29,528 nt of DNA, from positions 1 through 29,528 of the IMG/VR virus record IMGVR_UViG_3300045922_001167; one strand, 5' to 3'. A program made the position numbers and the translations under genes. The stretch's first letter is position 1; every line of letters starts with the position of its first letter. The notes under the pieces were generated by a model. That model ran no database searches and had not been told where the DNA came from. It worked only from the letters and a program-made list of their open reading frames with translations. Shown piece by piece: positions 8,421 to 15,780 of this stretch. The stretch comes from a virus.

Positions 8421-8811
8421 TGATCACCGCAAAGTTTGGGGGTAAATTTGTTACAGTCGAACCAATCACGGTTCGCTTGATCAAATCCTTGTAGAGCCTG
8501 CCATATTGAGTAGCGTCCAAAATCGACGAGTCATTTCCGATAGCTAACCCAATCGAAAGCTCGCCCTCGCTCAAATTAGTTGCGACCCCAGTCTGAGGAC
8601 TGGTTTGCAATTGAAGCCAGTGAGCTAAAAGATAGACGTAAGCCAATACACCACAGCATGATAAAACCCGCTCATTGACTTGACATCTCAACAATCCAAT
8701 CATGGTATTGTAATTAGCCAACTTCGTTGGGTCGGTTGTATAAAACTGAGGGGCAAGAACAAACAACGTATCAATGATCGTTTGACTTGGTATTGGATCC
8801 GAAATGCTCAT
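8398..8811 (-). CDS. Head-tail connector adaptor, DUF4054 family
   Basis: The protein has 137 residues. The helical core AYVYLLAHWLQLQTSPQTGV, the following SEGELSIGLA and the ATQYGRLYKDLI segment match DUF4054, a head-completion adaptor family found after the major capsid gene in myoviruses of this type. An unusual cluster of cysteines ends the protein (NACCCQG). The start has a clean GAGG ribosome binding site and overlaps the preceding gene by 41 bp. Confidence 0.75.
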   Translation of the reverse strand: MSISDPIPSQTIIDTLFVLAPQFYTTDPTKLANYNTMIGLLRCQVNERVLSCCGVLAYVYLLAHWLQLQTSPQTGVATNLSEGELSIGLAIGNDSSILDATQYGRLYKDLIKRTVIGSTVTNLPPNFAVINACCCQG

Positions 8812-9154
8812 TTTCCTCTTCCTCTGCTTGGTGAGAAATTTTGTGTAGCTGTTTTTTGGCGGCGTCTATGACTTTTTCACGGCCATCCTCATCGATAATT
8901 CGATTTAGATAAGCGTGGTCATAGATTTGAGGGATGAGTTTCATCATCTCCTTAACCGACTTCTTACCATCCGGTTCTTTGTCTGAAGATTCGGGGATAA
9001 TCACGATGATTCCTTCTTCGACCCTATGTTGAAATAAAGGGTGAAGGAGGAGGGCTTTGAGTTCGCCCTCCGGAATCTCATTGATCCCTGGCATCAGGCG
9101 GCTGGTGAAGTTACAATAGTAGACGTTCTTACCGTTGTACTTGACTAAAGCCAT
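8771..9154 (-). CDS. Unknown small capsid-module protein
   Basis: This 127-residue protein lies between the major capsid protein and the DUF4054 connector. The first 50 residues form a compact module (YCNFTSRLMPGINEIPEGEL then KALLLHPLFQHRVEEG), also seen in small proteins at this place in related phages. The C-terminal half is charged (EEEENEH near the end) and helical. The ATG overlaps the capsid stop by one base (TAATG). The function is not known; it may be an accessory head protein. Confidence 0.55.
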   Translation of the reverse strand: MALVKYNGKNVYYCNFTSRLMPGINEIPEGELKALLLHPLFQHRVEEGIIVIIPESSDKEPDGKKSVKEMMKLIPQIYDHAYLNRIIDEDGREKVIDAAKKQLHKISHQAEEEENEHFGSNTKSNDH

Positions 9155-10083
9155 TAGATTCCCTCCCCGATGGACAATGAGAGTGGGTAATAGATGATGA
9201 TCCCACCGTATCGAGATTCGCAGTTGATGATAAACTCAAGACCACGCTCTTGAGGTGGGTATTGAGTAAATGGCATCGGAATCTCCATCGTGAGCTTATC
9301 AGGGTTCTTCTCATAAGCGATCATGATGTCAACGCCGCCAGGACCAGCCCCTTTCAGTTCAGGAACCCAATCCACAGTTGTGATGAAGGGGTTGTTCTGA
9401 ATGAAGTACTCAAGGATCGTCGTATCGCTGTTTGCGGAACGAGGAGTTGAGGAGATCAAGGTATATTGATCGATAGGAAGGATCAATGTGTTTGGCATTT
9501 CAACCCCGTTTGTGAGGGCTACAATGCCATTCGACAATTGGTTCATATCGCGCAAGATTTGATCAGGCGTTTTATTGACCCAAAGTGTTGATCCACCGGT
9601 ACCATCGGCAGGTACAGAAGCTGCTGGGATATTTGGGTTATTAGTCAGGCCCAAAATATTGGCGGTGTTATCTCCAAACCAAGCAAGTTTGTTTACCTTT
9701 TGGTCATTGGCTCTTCGAGTAGCATTGGCCTGACGTTGTGTGAGGCTTCGGCCTACAAACATCGCAGCTCTAATTTCCTGCATCGAATAGCCATAGCTAG
9801 CTCCAATGGATTTCACTGGAGTGATGAATTCCTTACCACGAATATCGCAACGAGGAAAGTCGTCGGCATAACTCGAAATGATTCGAGCCAAACCGGTTTC
9901 TTCAAATGATTGGTACGTGATTGATTCCGCACCCGCTCCGGCCTCTGTGCTAACAGGAATTAGCTTGATGGCCTTGAGAGGAGGGAACTCAATGTCGTAC
10001 GACTTTGATTTTATGTACTCGAGCTCACGAGCAAAGAACGCTGTCTCTCCCGCGTCGAGGTTAACGCTAACAATTTTATCCAT
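9154..10083 (-). CDS. Major capsid protein, DUF2184-like (HK97 fold)
   Basis: This 309-residue protein has the pattern of the DUF2184/encapsulin-like major capsid family. It includes ELEYIKSKSYDIEFPPLKA (N-arm), SIGASYGYSMQEIRAAMFVG (spine helix), RRANDQKVNKLAWFGD, LPIDQYTLIS and the C-terminal MPFTQYPPQERGLEF. It builds the icosahedral head. The ATG at 10083 has an AAGGAG site. It lies downstream of the protease/scaffold and cement genes, the expected order. Confidence 0.88.
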   Translation of the reverse strand: MDKIVSVNLDAGETAFFARELEYIKSKSYDIEFPPLKAIKLIPVSTEAGAGAESITYQSFEETGLARIISSYADDFPRCDIRGKEFITPVKSIGASYGYSMQEIRAAMFVGRSLTQRQANATRRANDQKVNKLAWFGDNTANILGLTNNPNIPAASVPADGTGGSTLWVNKTPDQILRDMNQLSNGIVALTNGVEMPNTLILPIDQYTLISSTPRSANSDTTILEYFIQNNPFITTVDWVPELKGAGPGGVDIMIAYEKNPDKLTMEIPMPFTQYPPQERGLEFIINCESRYGGIIIYYPLSLSIGEGI

Positions 10084-10095
10084 TTTACATTCTCC

Positions 10096-10878
10096 TTAGT
10101 TCGGCAAGTTGATTTCTAACGTTGCAAGAGCACCAGCGGTAGCCCCAACCGTGTATCTTGCAGTCGGAAGCGCAATAGCTCGGCCCCCATCTGAATCGGC
10201 ACGGAATCCACCAGGGAGCAGAAGCCCGTTTGCAGTAAATCTCCAGTAAACTGGGCTATCGCTGGTTAGGGTTTGCTCTGCCGCTACATAGACACGACCT
10301 CTGGTAAGCAGAGATACGCAATCGCCCTGGAAATAAATCGGACTTCCAAATGATCCGAGAGGATTCAATGGGTTCGGTTTATTTTGAGTTCTTGCGCCCA
10401 CTCCATAGAAGGTGTCTTGGGTAGTGTTTGTGATGGTTGCTGTGGCTTGCGATGCACCTGCCGTTACTACGAACGAGTTAACGATGGCGACATTTCCCTC
10501 TGTGGCTGTCACAGTAAGGGTGTGGTTGCTTGGATCGCTCACTACTGCAGAAGCAATATGAGGTTGAGCCAAGATCGCAGCTGCGATAGCGTTCATTGTT
10601 GCAGCACTAGAGGTTGCAAAAGTGATTGGCGCTAAAGCCACTCCGTTGACACTGACGTTAATCACGTTGGCTGTGACGAGGTCAGCGCTAATTACGATAG
10701 TCGATAGGTTAGACTGAGGAAGGCGAACGACGTAATCTTGACCGATTACTTTCGCAAGACCTAGACCTACGTTAAAATTCTCGAATGCGATCGGAGAAAG
10801 GACGTTTCTAAAGCCGGAATCGGCTAAAAGACCTACGCTTCCGACATCCATTAAAAAGGGATAGCTTAGTTGTGGCAT
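10096..10878 (-). CDS. Capsid cement/decoration protein with inserted domain
   Basis: The protein has 260 residues. The ends resemble structural cement proteins of the Gp24 type: an N-terminal part up to about residue 58, and a C-terminal part with GSPIYFQGDCVSLLTRGRVY, SPVYWRFTANGLLLPGGFRA and LPTARYTVGATAG. Without the insert it would be about 165 residues, the usual family size. Residues about 60-152 form an inserted beta-rich domain with an internal match to residues 118-210 of the tail sheath. The ATG follows GGAGGTAAAGTACC, and the gene overlaps the protease gene by 13 bp. Confidence 0.75.
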   Translation of the reverse strand: MPQLSYPFLMDVGSVGLLADSGFRNVLSPIAFENFNVGLGLAKVIGQDYVVRLPQSNLSTIVISADLVTANVINVSVNGVALAPITFATSSAATMNAIAAAILAQPHIASAVVSDPSNHTLTVTATEGNVAIVNSFVVTAGASQATATITNTTQDTFYGVGARTQNKPNPLNPLGSFGSPIYFQGDCVSLLTRGRVYVAAEQTLTSDSPVYWRFTANGLLLPGGFRADSDGGRAIALPTARYTVGATAGALATLEINLPN

Positions 10879-11591
10879 GGTACTTTACCTCCTGGCTTGA
10901 AACCATTTTTCATCTTGTCGATCATTGCCTGACGCGCCATTGAGGAATCAGCAGGTTGGTGATCGAATTTAGTTCTGTATTCGACTGGGGTGGCAATGAC
11001 CTGGGATGGGGCAGGAGTCATGTCTTCAAGCAGAGCATCGAATCTCGCTTGAATGTAGACCGCTGTTTTTCCATCTAAGTTTGCATTCTTTTGACGAGCT
11101 TTGATGACTTCCTTCTTGATCTCCAAGTCGGACATATCGTCGATTCTGGCCATGGTTTTAGAATCCAGAACACTCTCTGCAACTTTTTGCAGTTTGACCC
11201 TTTCCCTAACGAGAGATCTGATAAATGCAGAGTCCATGTTGTTGTATTTGTCATTCTCTCTGTTTTCCTTCTCTTGAGGCTTTGGGGGGACTCGTTCACC
11301 GTTGGGAGCTTTGACAGGAGTTTCATGGGTTGCGTAAGAGTTTTCCTTAGACATATAGCCCACTTCCTTCTCTACCTTTTCTTCTTCCTTGTCGGCCTCT
11401 TTTTCCTCTTCTTCGTCGTCTCCATTTTTTATGGAGTTTAATTCAGCTGATAACCGATCTCTTTCTTCGGATATCCTGCTTCTTTCTGCCTCGAGATTTG
11501 CGACGCGGGCAAGCAGCTGCTCAACTTGATTAGCTACGTTGTCCTCCATCAAAATCTCGTCATCGTCAATTTTGACTTTCCTTTTAGCCAT
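10866..11591 (-). CDS. Nested scaffold protein from internal start
   Basis: Inside the protease gene, in frame, lies a perfect AGGAGG (11602-11597 on the minus strand) five bases before the ATG of Met191. Translation from there gives a 241-residue protein made only of the coiled-coil, acidic and C-terminal parts. This is the same logic as lambda C/Nu3, where the scaffold is made separately within the protease gene. The ribosome binding site is stronger than the one of the full-length gene. The product is inferred from the sequence only. Confidence 0.6.
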   Translation of the reverse strand: MAKRKVKIDDDEILMEDNVANQVEQLLARVANLEAERSRISEERDRLSAELNSIKNGDDEEEEKEADKEEEKVEKEVGYMSKENSYATHETPVKAPNGERVPPKPQEKENRENDKYNNMDSAFIRSLVRERVKLQKVAESVLDSKTMARIDDMSDLEIKKEVIKARQKNANLDGKTAVYIQARFDALLEDMTPAPSQVIATPVEYRTKFDHQPADSSMARQAMIDKMKNGFKPGGKVPCHN

Positions 11592-12161
11592 ATTGGCCTC
11601 CTCTATTAAGATTTCTTCTGCATCGAAACTATCTAATGCTATTCTTGCCTCGCTGCCCGCTCGGGCATTGTCTACAATGCTTAGGTGGTTGTATTTGATA
11701 TTGGTTTGACGAAAGTTATAGGGCTGGCCCTCATAGCTTCCTTCTTCTGGAATGAGATCGACGGTATACCCTAGAGAGAGCTCTCTGCGGTTCCTTTCAG
11801 TGACTTCTTTGACGCTGGCTAGATCTGTGATCAGTAAGTTGGAAAGGACGAATTCTCCGTCTTGAGTAATTGTTTCCCCTGTATAGCCAATGGCAAGACG
11901 TTTGGCATTTTCAGCCGTGACAAGACGCTCTTGAGGATGCCCATTTGTCACAGGAATCATTTTCATTGTGTCTAGGCTATCGATTTTGAAAACTTGGTCT
12001 GGGTGACGCAATTCTTTGCGAATTGTTCCGTCTGGATTTTTATAGAGAAAAACGCCGGTGCGGGTGACTATGGCATTGGCTTTTATGTACCCTTCATCAG
12101 TAATGAAGGCATCGCCTTTGACTTGTCCTCTATCAAAACGAGCAACATCATTTAACTTCAT
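10866..12161 (-). CDS. Prohead protease fused to scaffold, DUF2213 family
   Basis: The protein has 431 residues. Residues 1-185 match DUF2213: FITDEGYIKANAIVTRTGVF, IPVTNGHPQE, RRELSLGYTVDLIPEEG and NHLSIVDNARAG. Ser129 (ELSLGY) and His159 (NHLSIV) are the likely catalytic pair of an HK97/S78-type prohead protease. Residues about 205-246 form a coiled coil, then comes an acidic Glu/Lys-rich stretch (about 249-267) and a basic tail: a scaffold. The ATG at 12161 is chosen over a TTG four codons upstream. A strong internal start at 11591 is described separately. Confidence 0.82.
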   Translation of the reverse strand: MKLNDVARFDRGQVKGDAFITDEGYIKANAIVTRTGVFLYKNPDGTIRKELRHPDQVFKIDSLDTMKMIPVTNGHPQERLVTAENAKRLAIGYTGETITQDGEFVLSNLLITDLASVKEVTERNRRELSLGYTVDLIPEEGSYEGQPYNFRQTNIKYNHLSIVDNARAGSEARIALDSFDAEEILIEEANMAKRKVKIDDDEILMEDNVANQVEQLLARVANLEAERSRISEERDRLSAELNSIKNGDDEEEEKEADKEEEKVEKEVGYMSKENSYATHETPVKAPNGERVPPKPQEKENRENDKYNNMDSAFIRSLVRERVKLQKVAESVLDSKTMARIDDMSDLEIKKEVIKARQKNANLDGKTAVYIQARFDALLEDMTPAPSQVIATPVEYRTKFDHQPADSSMARQAMIDKMKNGFKPGGKVPCHN

Positions 12162-12173
12162 TTCTCTACCCAA

Positions 12174-12339
12174 AGATCAAAATGTTAAAATTGCAACTTA
12201 TTCAATTAGAATAGGTTGGCTAAATGGTTAGCTGGATGGTTGGGTAGATGGGTGTATGGATTACTGGAAATCTTATTGGTTGGATAACTTGATTTCTAAG
12301 ATTAGTGGAGTAGGAGGATAACTAATTTAATTGAGTCAT
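12174..12339. repeat. Intergenic gap with four degenerate 12-bp tandem repeats
   Basis: The 166-bp gap between the MuF and protease genes holds four consecutive 12-bp units at 12214-12261: GGTTGGCTAAAT, GGTTAGCTGGAT, GGTTGGGTAGAT and GGGTGTATGGAT. A further GGTTGGATAACT follows at about 12278. On the minus (transcribed) strand the gap is strongly poor in G and should be unstructured. It may be an unstructured leader, a protein-binding array or a promoter region for the capsid genes. No standard promoter was recognised. Confidence 0.5.
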
Positions 12340-14178
12340 TTAGATGTCTAACAGTCCTTCTAGTACAGGAACGGCTACACATCGGCAATTATGAACAACC
12401 AGGCTAGAATTTTTCTCTCTTATGCTGTAGTATCCCTGTGCTGTTTCAAGGTTGTATACATGGCCAGAAAATTTACTTCTAGTCTTATCGATAACGCGAG
12501 CGCTCTCTATTCCCAAGGCTTTAGTTTGCGTCAAATCGCTTTGAGGCTTGCCGTAAACGCCGACAATCTGAGCAAACATCTCCGAGCTAAGGGAATTGAC
12601 ACCAAAGCCAATAGATTTGGCCGAAAGCCTCATAATTTTAAGGAGCTGCCCATTCAAGAATTGTTGCTCCTCTATAGCCAAGGAATGAGTGTCAAGGAGC
12701 TCTCCGAAAGATATACTATCGCCAGAAGATCGATAGAACAAAGACTGCGAAAGAATGGCATCTCTGTTCGGAATAGCTCCGAAGCCAATTTTAATCGTAT
12801 GGCGAAACTCACTATTGAACAGAGAAAAGAGCTTACTAAATCCGCGAATGAAGCCCTCAGGGGCGCAAATCAACCTGTTCATAGTAGATTCAAGGCTGCT
12901 AAGAGCAGGCAGGAAAATATTTCCAAGATCAATATCGGACCAGGAGAAAATGAATTCTGCAAAATCTTGCAACAATTTCAAATTCCACATATCCGGCAGT
13001 TTGCAATCGAGCGATATAATGTCGACCTGCTTGTCGGAAAAGTCGCCATGGAATTTTCCACTGTCCACACGCGATTGACTAAAACCGATAAATTCTTGCA
13101 TCGTCTTAAAACAATTTTCGAAAGTAAACTTATTTTTGTTTATGTCCATTTTTGCTCTATCGAAAGTCTGATTTCTAGCGCTAATTATATAATCTCCCAA
13201 CTCAACATTCTCAATTCTGATCCATCCGCGGTTGGTAAGTACTGGGTGATTCGGTGTCGCTTTCAAAGTACAGCCATTATCCGCAACGATCTCGGTCAAA
13301 TCACCACTATACCAATACCTAAACAACTTATTCACACTATCAAAGCTAAAGAACTCTAGACTCCCTGGAAAACAATTTATGTCAGTTCCGGGATGGCCAG
13401 TATTTTTCGGGGGATTATCCCAACGAAATTTCTTGCCATCATGGGCTCTATGTGTCGCGCGGACTCTTTCATCGCCCGCCGTTTGCCAAACGTATTCTTC
13501 AATACCAAGCTCTTGCTGCCTGAGTTTAGTCAAGCTTGCATTCAGCTTTGATGTTTGATCACGCGCAATTAGCTTTGCACGCCGTCTAGTTATTCCGAAT
13601 CTCTCTTGGATGGATTGAGTCATTGAGTGAAATCTACTCCCTTCCTGCAAGCCTCTTTCGATGATCTGTGCGACCTGATCGAGTTCTTGCTCTGGAATAG
13701 AGCGGATTAATTGAGCATTTTGGCTGCTGAACAATTTCAATTGATCTTGCAACCAAGGCTGATCGATGAAGATATCGATTCCGAAAACGGAATTATTTAT
13801 CCTATCGAACTGCCTTTTGTTGTATCTGGCGATCTCTACGCCAATTACGCTTGCTTCGACAATTGTTTGTTCAACTTTACCCTTTATAGCGCGTATAACA
13901 GAATTAATCAACTTTTTTAGTTCATCTGAGAAGTCATCTCCTCTGGAAAGAGAGCCTGGATAGAGCCTCTCTACTTCAAAAATTAAAGAGGGGAGAGCAG
14001 GGATGATGATCTCTTGAATATGCTTCTTTAAATCAGCGGTGAGAGAAAACAGAACGCGTCGATATTCTCTTTCTTGCGAAGAGGGAGGGTGCCATTTTGG
14101 AGGCTTTTTCATCTTGGTCGAGTTAACTTTACCCAGACGCCTTTGTTTAATTTTAGCCAGTTGGTCGATGGATACCAT
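12340..14178 (-). CDS. MuF-type head morphogenesis protein interrupted by an intein
   Basis: This precursor has 612 residues. Residues 1-268 plus 598-612 form a Mu gpF-like minor head protein. It has a helical N-terminal part, the ITRRRAKLIARDQTSKLNAS segment, then EEYVWQTAGDERVRATHRAH and the conserved GHPGTDIN + CRC ending. Residues 269-597 are an intein inserted exactly before the Cys of the conserved CRC motif. Splicing would leave a 283-residue protein reading PGTDINCRCVAVPV, the standard MuF end. MuF proteins act with the portal in head assembly. The ATG lies two bases after the portal stop. Confidence 0.85.
   Translation of the reverse strand: MVSIDQLAKIKQRRLGKVNSTKMKKPPKWHPPSSQEREYRRVLFSLTADLKKHIQEIIIPALPSLIFEVERLYPGSLSRGDDFSDELKKLINSVIRAIKGKVEQTIVEASVIGVEIARYNKRQFDRINNSVFGIDIFIDQPWLQDQLKLFSSQNAQLIRSIPEQELDQVAQIIERGLQEGSRFHSMTQSIQERFGITRRRAKLIARDQTSKLNASLTKLRQQELGIEEYVWQTAGDERVRATHRAHDGKKFRWDNPPKNTGHPGTDINCFPGSLEFFSFDSVNKLFRYWYSGDLTEIVADNGCTLKATPNHPVLTNRGWIRIENVELGDYIISARNQTFDRAKMDINKNKFTFENCFKTMQEFIGFSQSRVDSGKFHGDFSDKQVDIISLDCKLPDMWNLKLLQDFAEFIFSWSDIDLGNIFLPALSSLESTMNRLICAPEGFIRGFSKLFSLFNSEFRHTIKIGFGAIPNRDAILSQSLFYRSSGDSISFGELLDTHSLAIEEQQFLNGQLLKIMRLSAKSIGFGVNSLSSEMFAQIVGVYGKPQSDLTQTKALGIESARVIDKTRSKFSGHVYNLETAQGYYSIREKNSSLVVHNCRCVAVPVLEGLLDI
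12388..13374 (-). mobile_element. Intein in MuF (329 residues), no sense-strand endonuclease
   Basis: The intein spans residues 269-597 of the precursor. Block A starts CFPGSLEF with the nucleophilic Cys269. Block B is LKATPNHPVLT with the TxxH Thr308/His311. Block F is GHVYNLETAQGYYSI and block G is SSLVVHN with the His596-Asn597 pair, followed by the +1 Cys598. All residues needed for splicing are present. The middle 210 residues or so have no LAGLIDADG (DOD) or HNH motif. Instead the opposite strand of that DNA encodes a Vsr-like nuclease (12460-13359). Confidence 0.88.
12460..13359 (+). CDS. Vsr-like homing endonuclease candidate, antisense inside the intein
   Basis: The ATG at 12460 (AAGG eight bases upstream) gives 299 residues; the open frame extends back to 12391. 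Residues 7-45 (ALYSQGFSLRQIALRLAVNA) and 63-102 (LYSQGMSVKELSERYTIARR) are two helix-turn-helix-like units. Residues 115-135 (KLTIEQRKELTKSANEALRG) form a basic linker seen in phage homing enzymes. Residues about 160-235 look like a Vsr/EDxHD nuclease: Glu163/Glu165, NVDLL (Asp189), AMEFSTVH (Glu198, His203), Asp210, then LIFVYVHF. The gene lies wholly within the intein limits on the other strand. Its codons are the exact reverse complement of intein codons. Confidence 0.78.
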   Translation: MARKFTSSLIDNASALYSQGFSLRQIALRLAVNADNLSKHLRAKGIDTKANRFGRKPHNFKELPIQELLLLYSQGMSVKELSERYTIARRSIEQRLRKNGISVRNSSEANFNRMAKLTIEQRKELTKSANEALRGANQPVHSRFKAAKSRQENISKINIGPGENEFCKILQQFQIPHIRQFAIERYNVDLLVGKVAMEFSTVHTRLTKTDKFLHRLKTIFESKLIFVYVHFCSIESLISSANYIISQLNILNSDPSAVGKYWVIRCRFQSTAIIRNDLGQITTIPIPKQLIHTIKAKEL

Positions 14179-14180
14179 TG

Positions 14181-15644
14181 CTATAATGCTCCGCGATACC
14201 TAGATCCAACTCCGGTAGGCATAAAATCTGGTCCAATCCCAGGAGGGGGCGTTTCTTGAGCCGCTTTTTCTTTCTCCAATTCCTCTATCTCTTTTGGATC
14301 GAATCCACCCTCACGTGCCTCTAAATCGACTTCCGTATTCATTGACCATCGATTCCCTCCAAACCTGGAAACAGCTACTTCTGCCGCATCTAAAACCCCA
14401 CGATCGAGATAAATAGCATCCGTCTCGGCCACGATTTTTCTTACAAGGGCTTCTTGCTCTTCTGTGTTTTGCCAGAGAGGCACGAATTGGACCGACCAGT
14501 TCTCTGGTTCGATTCCGGTGAAGGGTCCATCTTTAGAGAGCATAATGTAGCGAGTGAGTTTCTCGAGCATTGGCTTGAGCTTAGTCTCTTGCTCTTGCTT
14601 AACCATATCGTAGAAGTTTCGGACGTCATTATCTCCTGTGGAATTTAATCCCGCTGCGCTTCTTCCAAAGAGCAAGGATATGGGGACGCCAGAGACCGCA
14701 GATAGAGCCAACATAAAACGGTCGAGAAGCTCAGGGACGCCAGAGATGTTAGTGGAAGATTTTTCATATTTCTCCTGAGCATCCAATATCATTGTATTGG
14801 TTGCACCTTTGGTTAAATTCAAAATATCCAAGCGCTTCATCACCTGGTTATCAGCGCATTGAGAAGCGATCAGCTCGGCTAAATTAGGAATGGACAAGGT
14901 ATAATTCACAAAGTCCTGCATGATGAGTCCCGCATTGGCAAAGGCGGTAGAGTAATTCCTTAGTTCATTGTAAATTGACTGGATAAGAGGATCTCCCCAA
15001 CCATTATTAAAATTTTGCTGCCTTGGGGGCAGAATTGACCAATCTGCGCGCAGAATGCGCGAGTGGTGCACATAGAAGAGCGCACCAGTGCGTGTGTCAT
15101 TTACCGTATAGACGTTGGGGAATCCATAATTTGGGCTGTTGAGATCTTTTTCAAAGGTTCCATCGCGGCTAAATGCCTGGAACCGATCAAAGACGTGCAA
15201 CCATTTCACATCTCGGATGTTTTTCTCATCGACCGGCTCCTCTAGAGGGAGTCCGTCCGCGATGCCCATTACACATAGCGCACCTCCATAGAGCCTTGCC
15301 CAGCGAAGCACCGTGATCAAGTTGTAGCTGGCCTTGATAGACTCCATCTTAGCATTGATCTTTTGTTCTGAGTCGCCCTCTATTTCCCATCCTTGTCGGA
15401 CCATTTCGGCCGGGACAATGTCCATGATGCGGCGAGATATGCCATCAGAGCGATAAAGTTGATCGAGCTCTGCCTGCTCAAAGATCCTTTCTATCCAAAA
15501 ATGTGAGTGTACGTTTTTGTCTCGGCCTCGCATGCCAAGCCCTGTGAGGACATTGACCCAGCCGTCAGACTTGACATTGCCGTCTTGGTGGGGAATGCGG
15601 CTTTGTTCTTCTGCGGATTTTTTTTCGAAATTGTACGTGCCCAT
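14181..15644 (-). CDS. Portal protein, DUF1073-like
   Basis: The protein has 487 residues. It shows the DUF1073 pattern: LDQLYRSDGISRRIMDIVPA, EMVRQGWEIEG, RWARLYGGALCVMGIADG, then VYTVNDTRTGALFYVHHSRI, SVVSGVPI-like ALSAVSGVPISLLFGRSAAG and GDNDVRNFYDMVKQEQETKL. Portals form the dodecameric gate at the head vertex that the terminase docks to and the neck is built on. The gene is the first of the head block, with GGGAG before the ATG, and is followed after two bases by MuF. It lacks its normal terminase neighbour, which is 9 kb away. The C-terminus is proline-rich. Confidence 0.85.
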   Translation of the reverse strand: MGTYNFEKKSAEEQSRIPHQDGNVKSDGWVNVLTGLGMRGRDKNVHSHFWIERIFEQAELDQLYRSDGISRRIMDIVPAEMVRQGWEIEGDSEQKINAKMESIKASYNLITVLRWARLYGGALCVMGIADGLPLEEPVDEKNIRDVKWLHVFDRFQAFSRDGTFEKDLNSPNYGFPNVYTVNDTRTGALFYVHHSRILRADWSILPPRQQNFNNGWGDPLIQSIYNELRNYSTAFANAGLIMQDFVNYTLSIPNLAELIASQCADNQVMKRLDILNLTKGATNTMILDAQEKYEKSSTNISGVPELLDRFMLALSAVSGVPISLLFGRSAAGLNSTGDNDVRNFYDMVKQEQETKLKPMLEKLTRYIMLSKDGPFTGIEPENWSVQFVPLWQNTEEQEALVRKIVAETDAIYLDRGVLDAAEVAVSRFGGNRWSMNTEVDLEAREGGFDPKEIEELEKEKAAQETPPPGIGPDFMPTGVGSRYRGAL

Positions 15645-15702
15645 GTTCTCCCAAGGATAAAAAGCTTAAAATGCAGTTCTTTGGGGAGATGGGTAATTTG
15701 AT

Positions 15703-15725
15703 ATGGAATGTTTAATTCCATTTTT
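15703..15725. terminator. Stem-loop with T run, possible terminator
   Basis: ATGGAAT and ATTCCAT (15703-15709 and 15715-15721) form a seven-base stem with a five-base loop, followed on the plus strand by a run of T to 15725. It lies between the SulP stop and the portal start. Both flanking genes are on the minus strand, where the T run would precede the stem, so its action there is doubtful. It may instead be a protein site near the portal promoter. Confidence 0.25.
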
Positions 15726-15780
15726 GACTCTAGCACAGATATATCAAAAAGAACAGCAAGTTTCCAGATCTTTATTCAAT

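Noticed and set aside
10384-10635. Plus-strand frame of 83 residues antisense to the shared cement domain
   Set aside because: Cys/Ser-rich composition typical of a reverse reading of Ala/Thr/Val-rich sequence; no motif.
11091-11441. Plus-strand frame of 116 residues antisense to the scaffold
   Set aside because: It reads as a Phe/Leu-rich shadow of the Glu/Lys-rich scaffold and has no domain, unlike the antisense nuclease gene in the intein.
12391-12459. Upstream in-frame ATG of the antisense nuclease
   Set aside because: It lies right at the intein border, has no ribosome site and its 23 extra residues do not look like part of the first HTH; ATG 12460 with AAGG is better.
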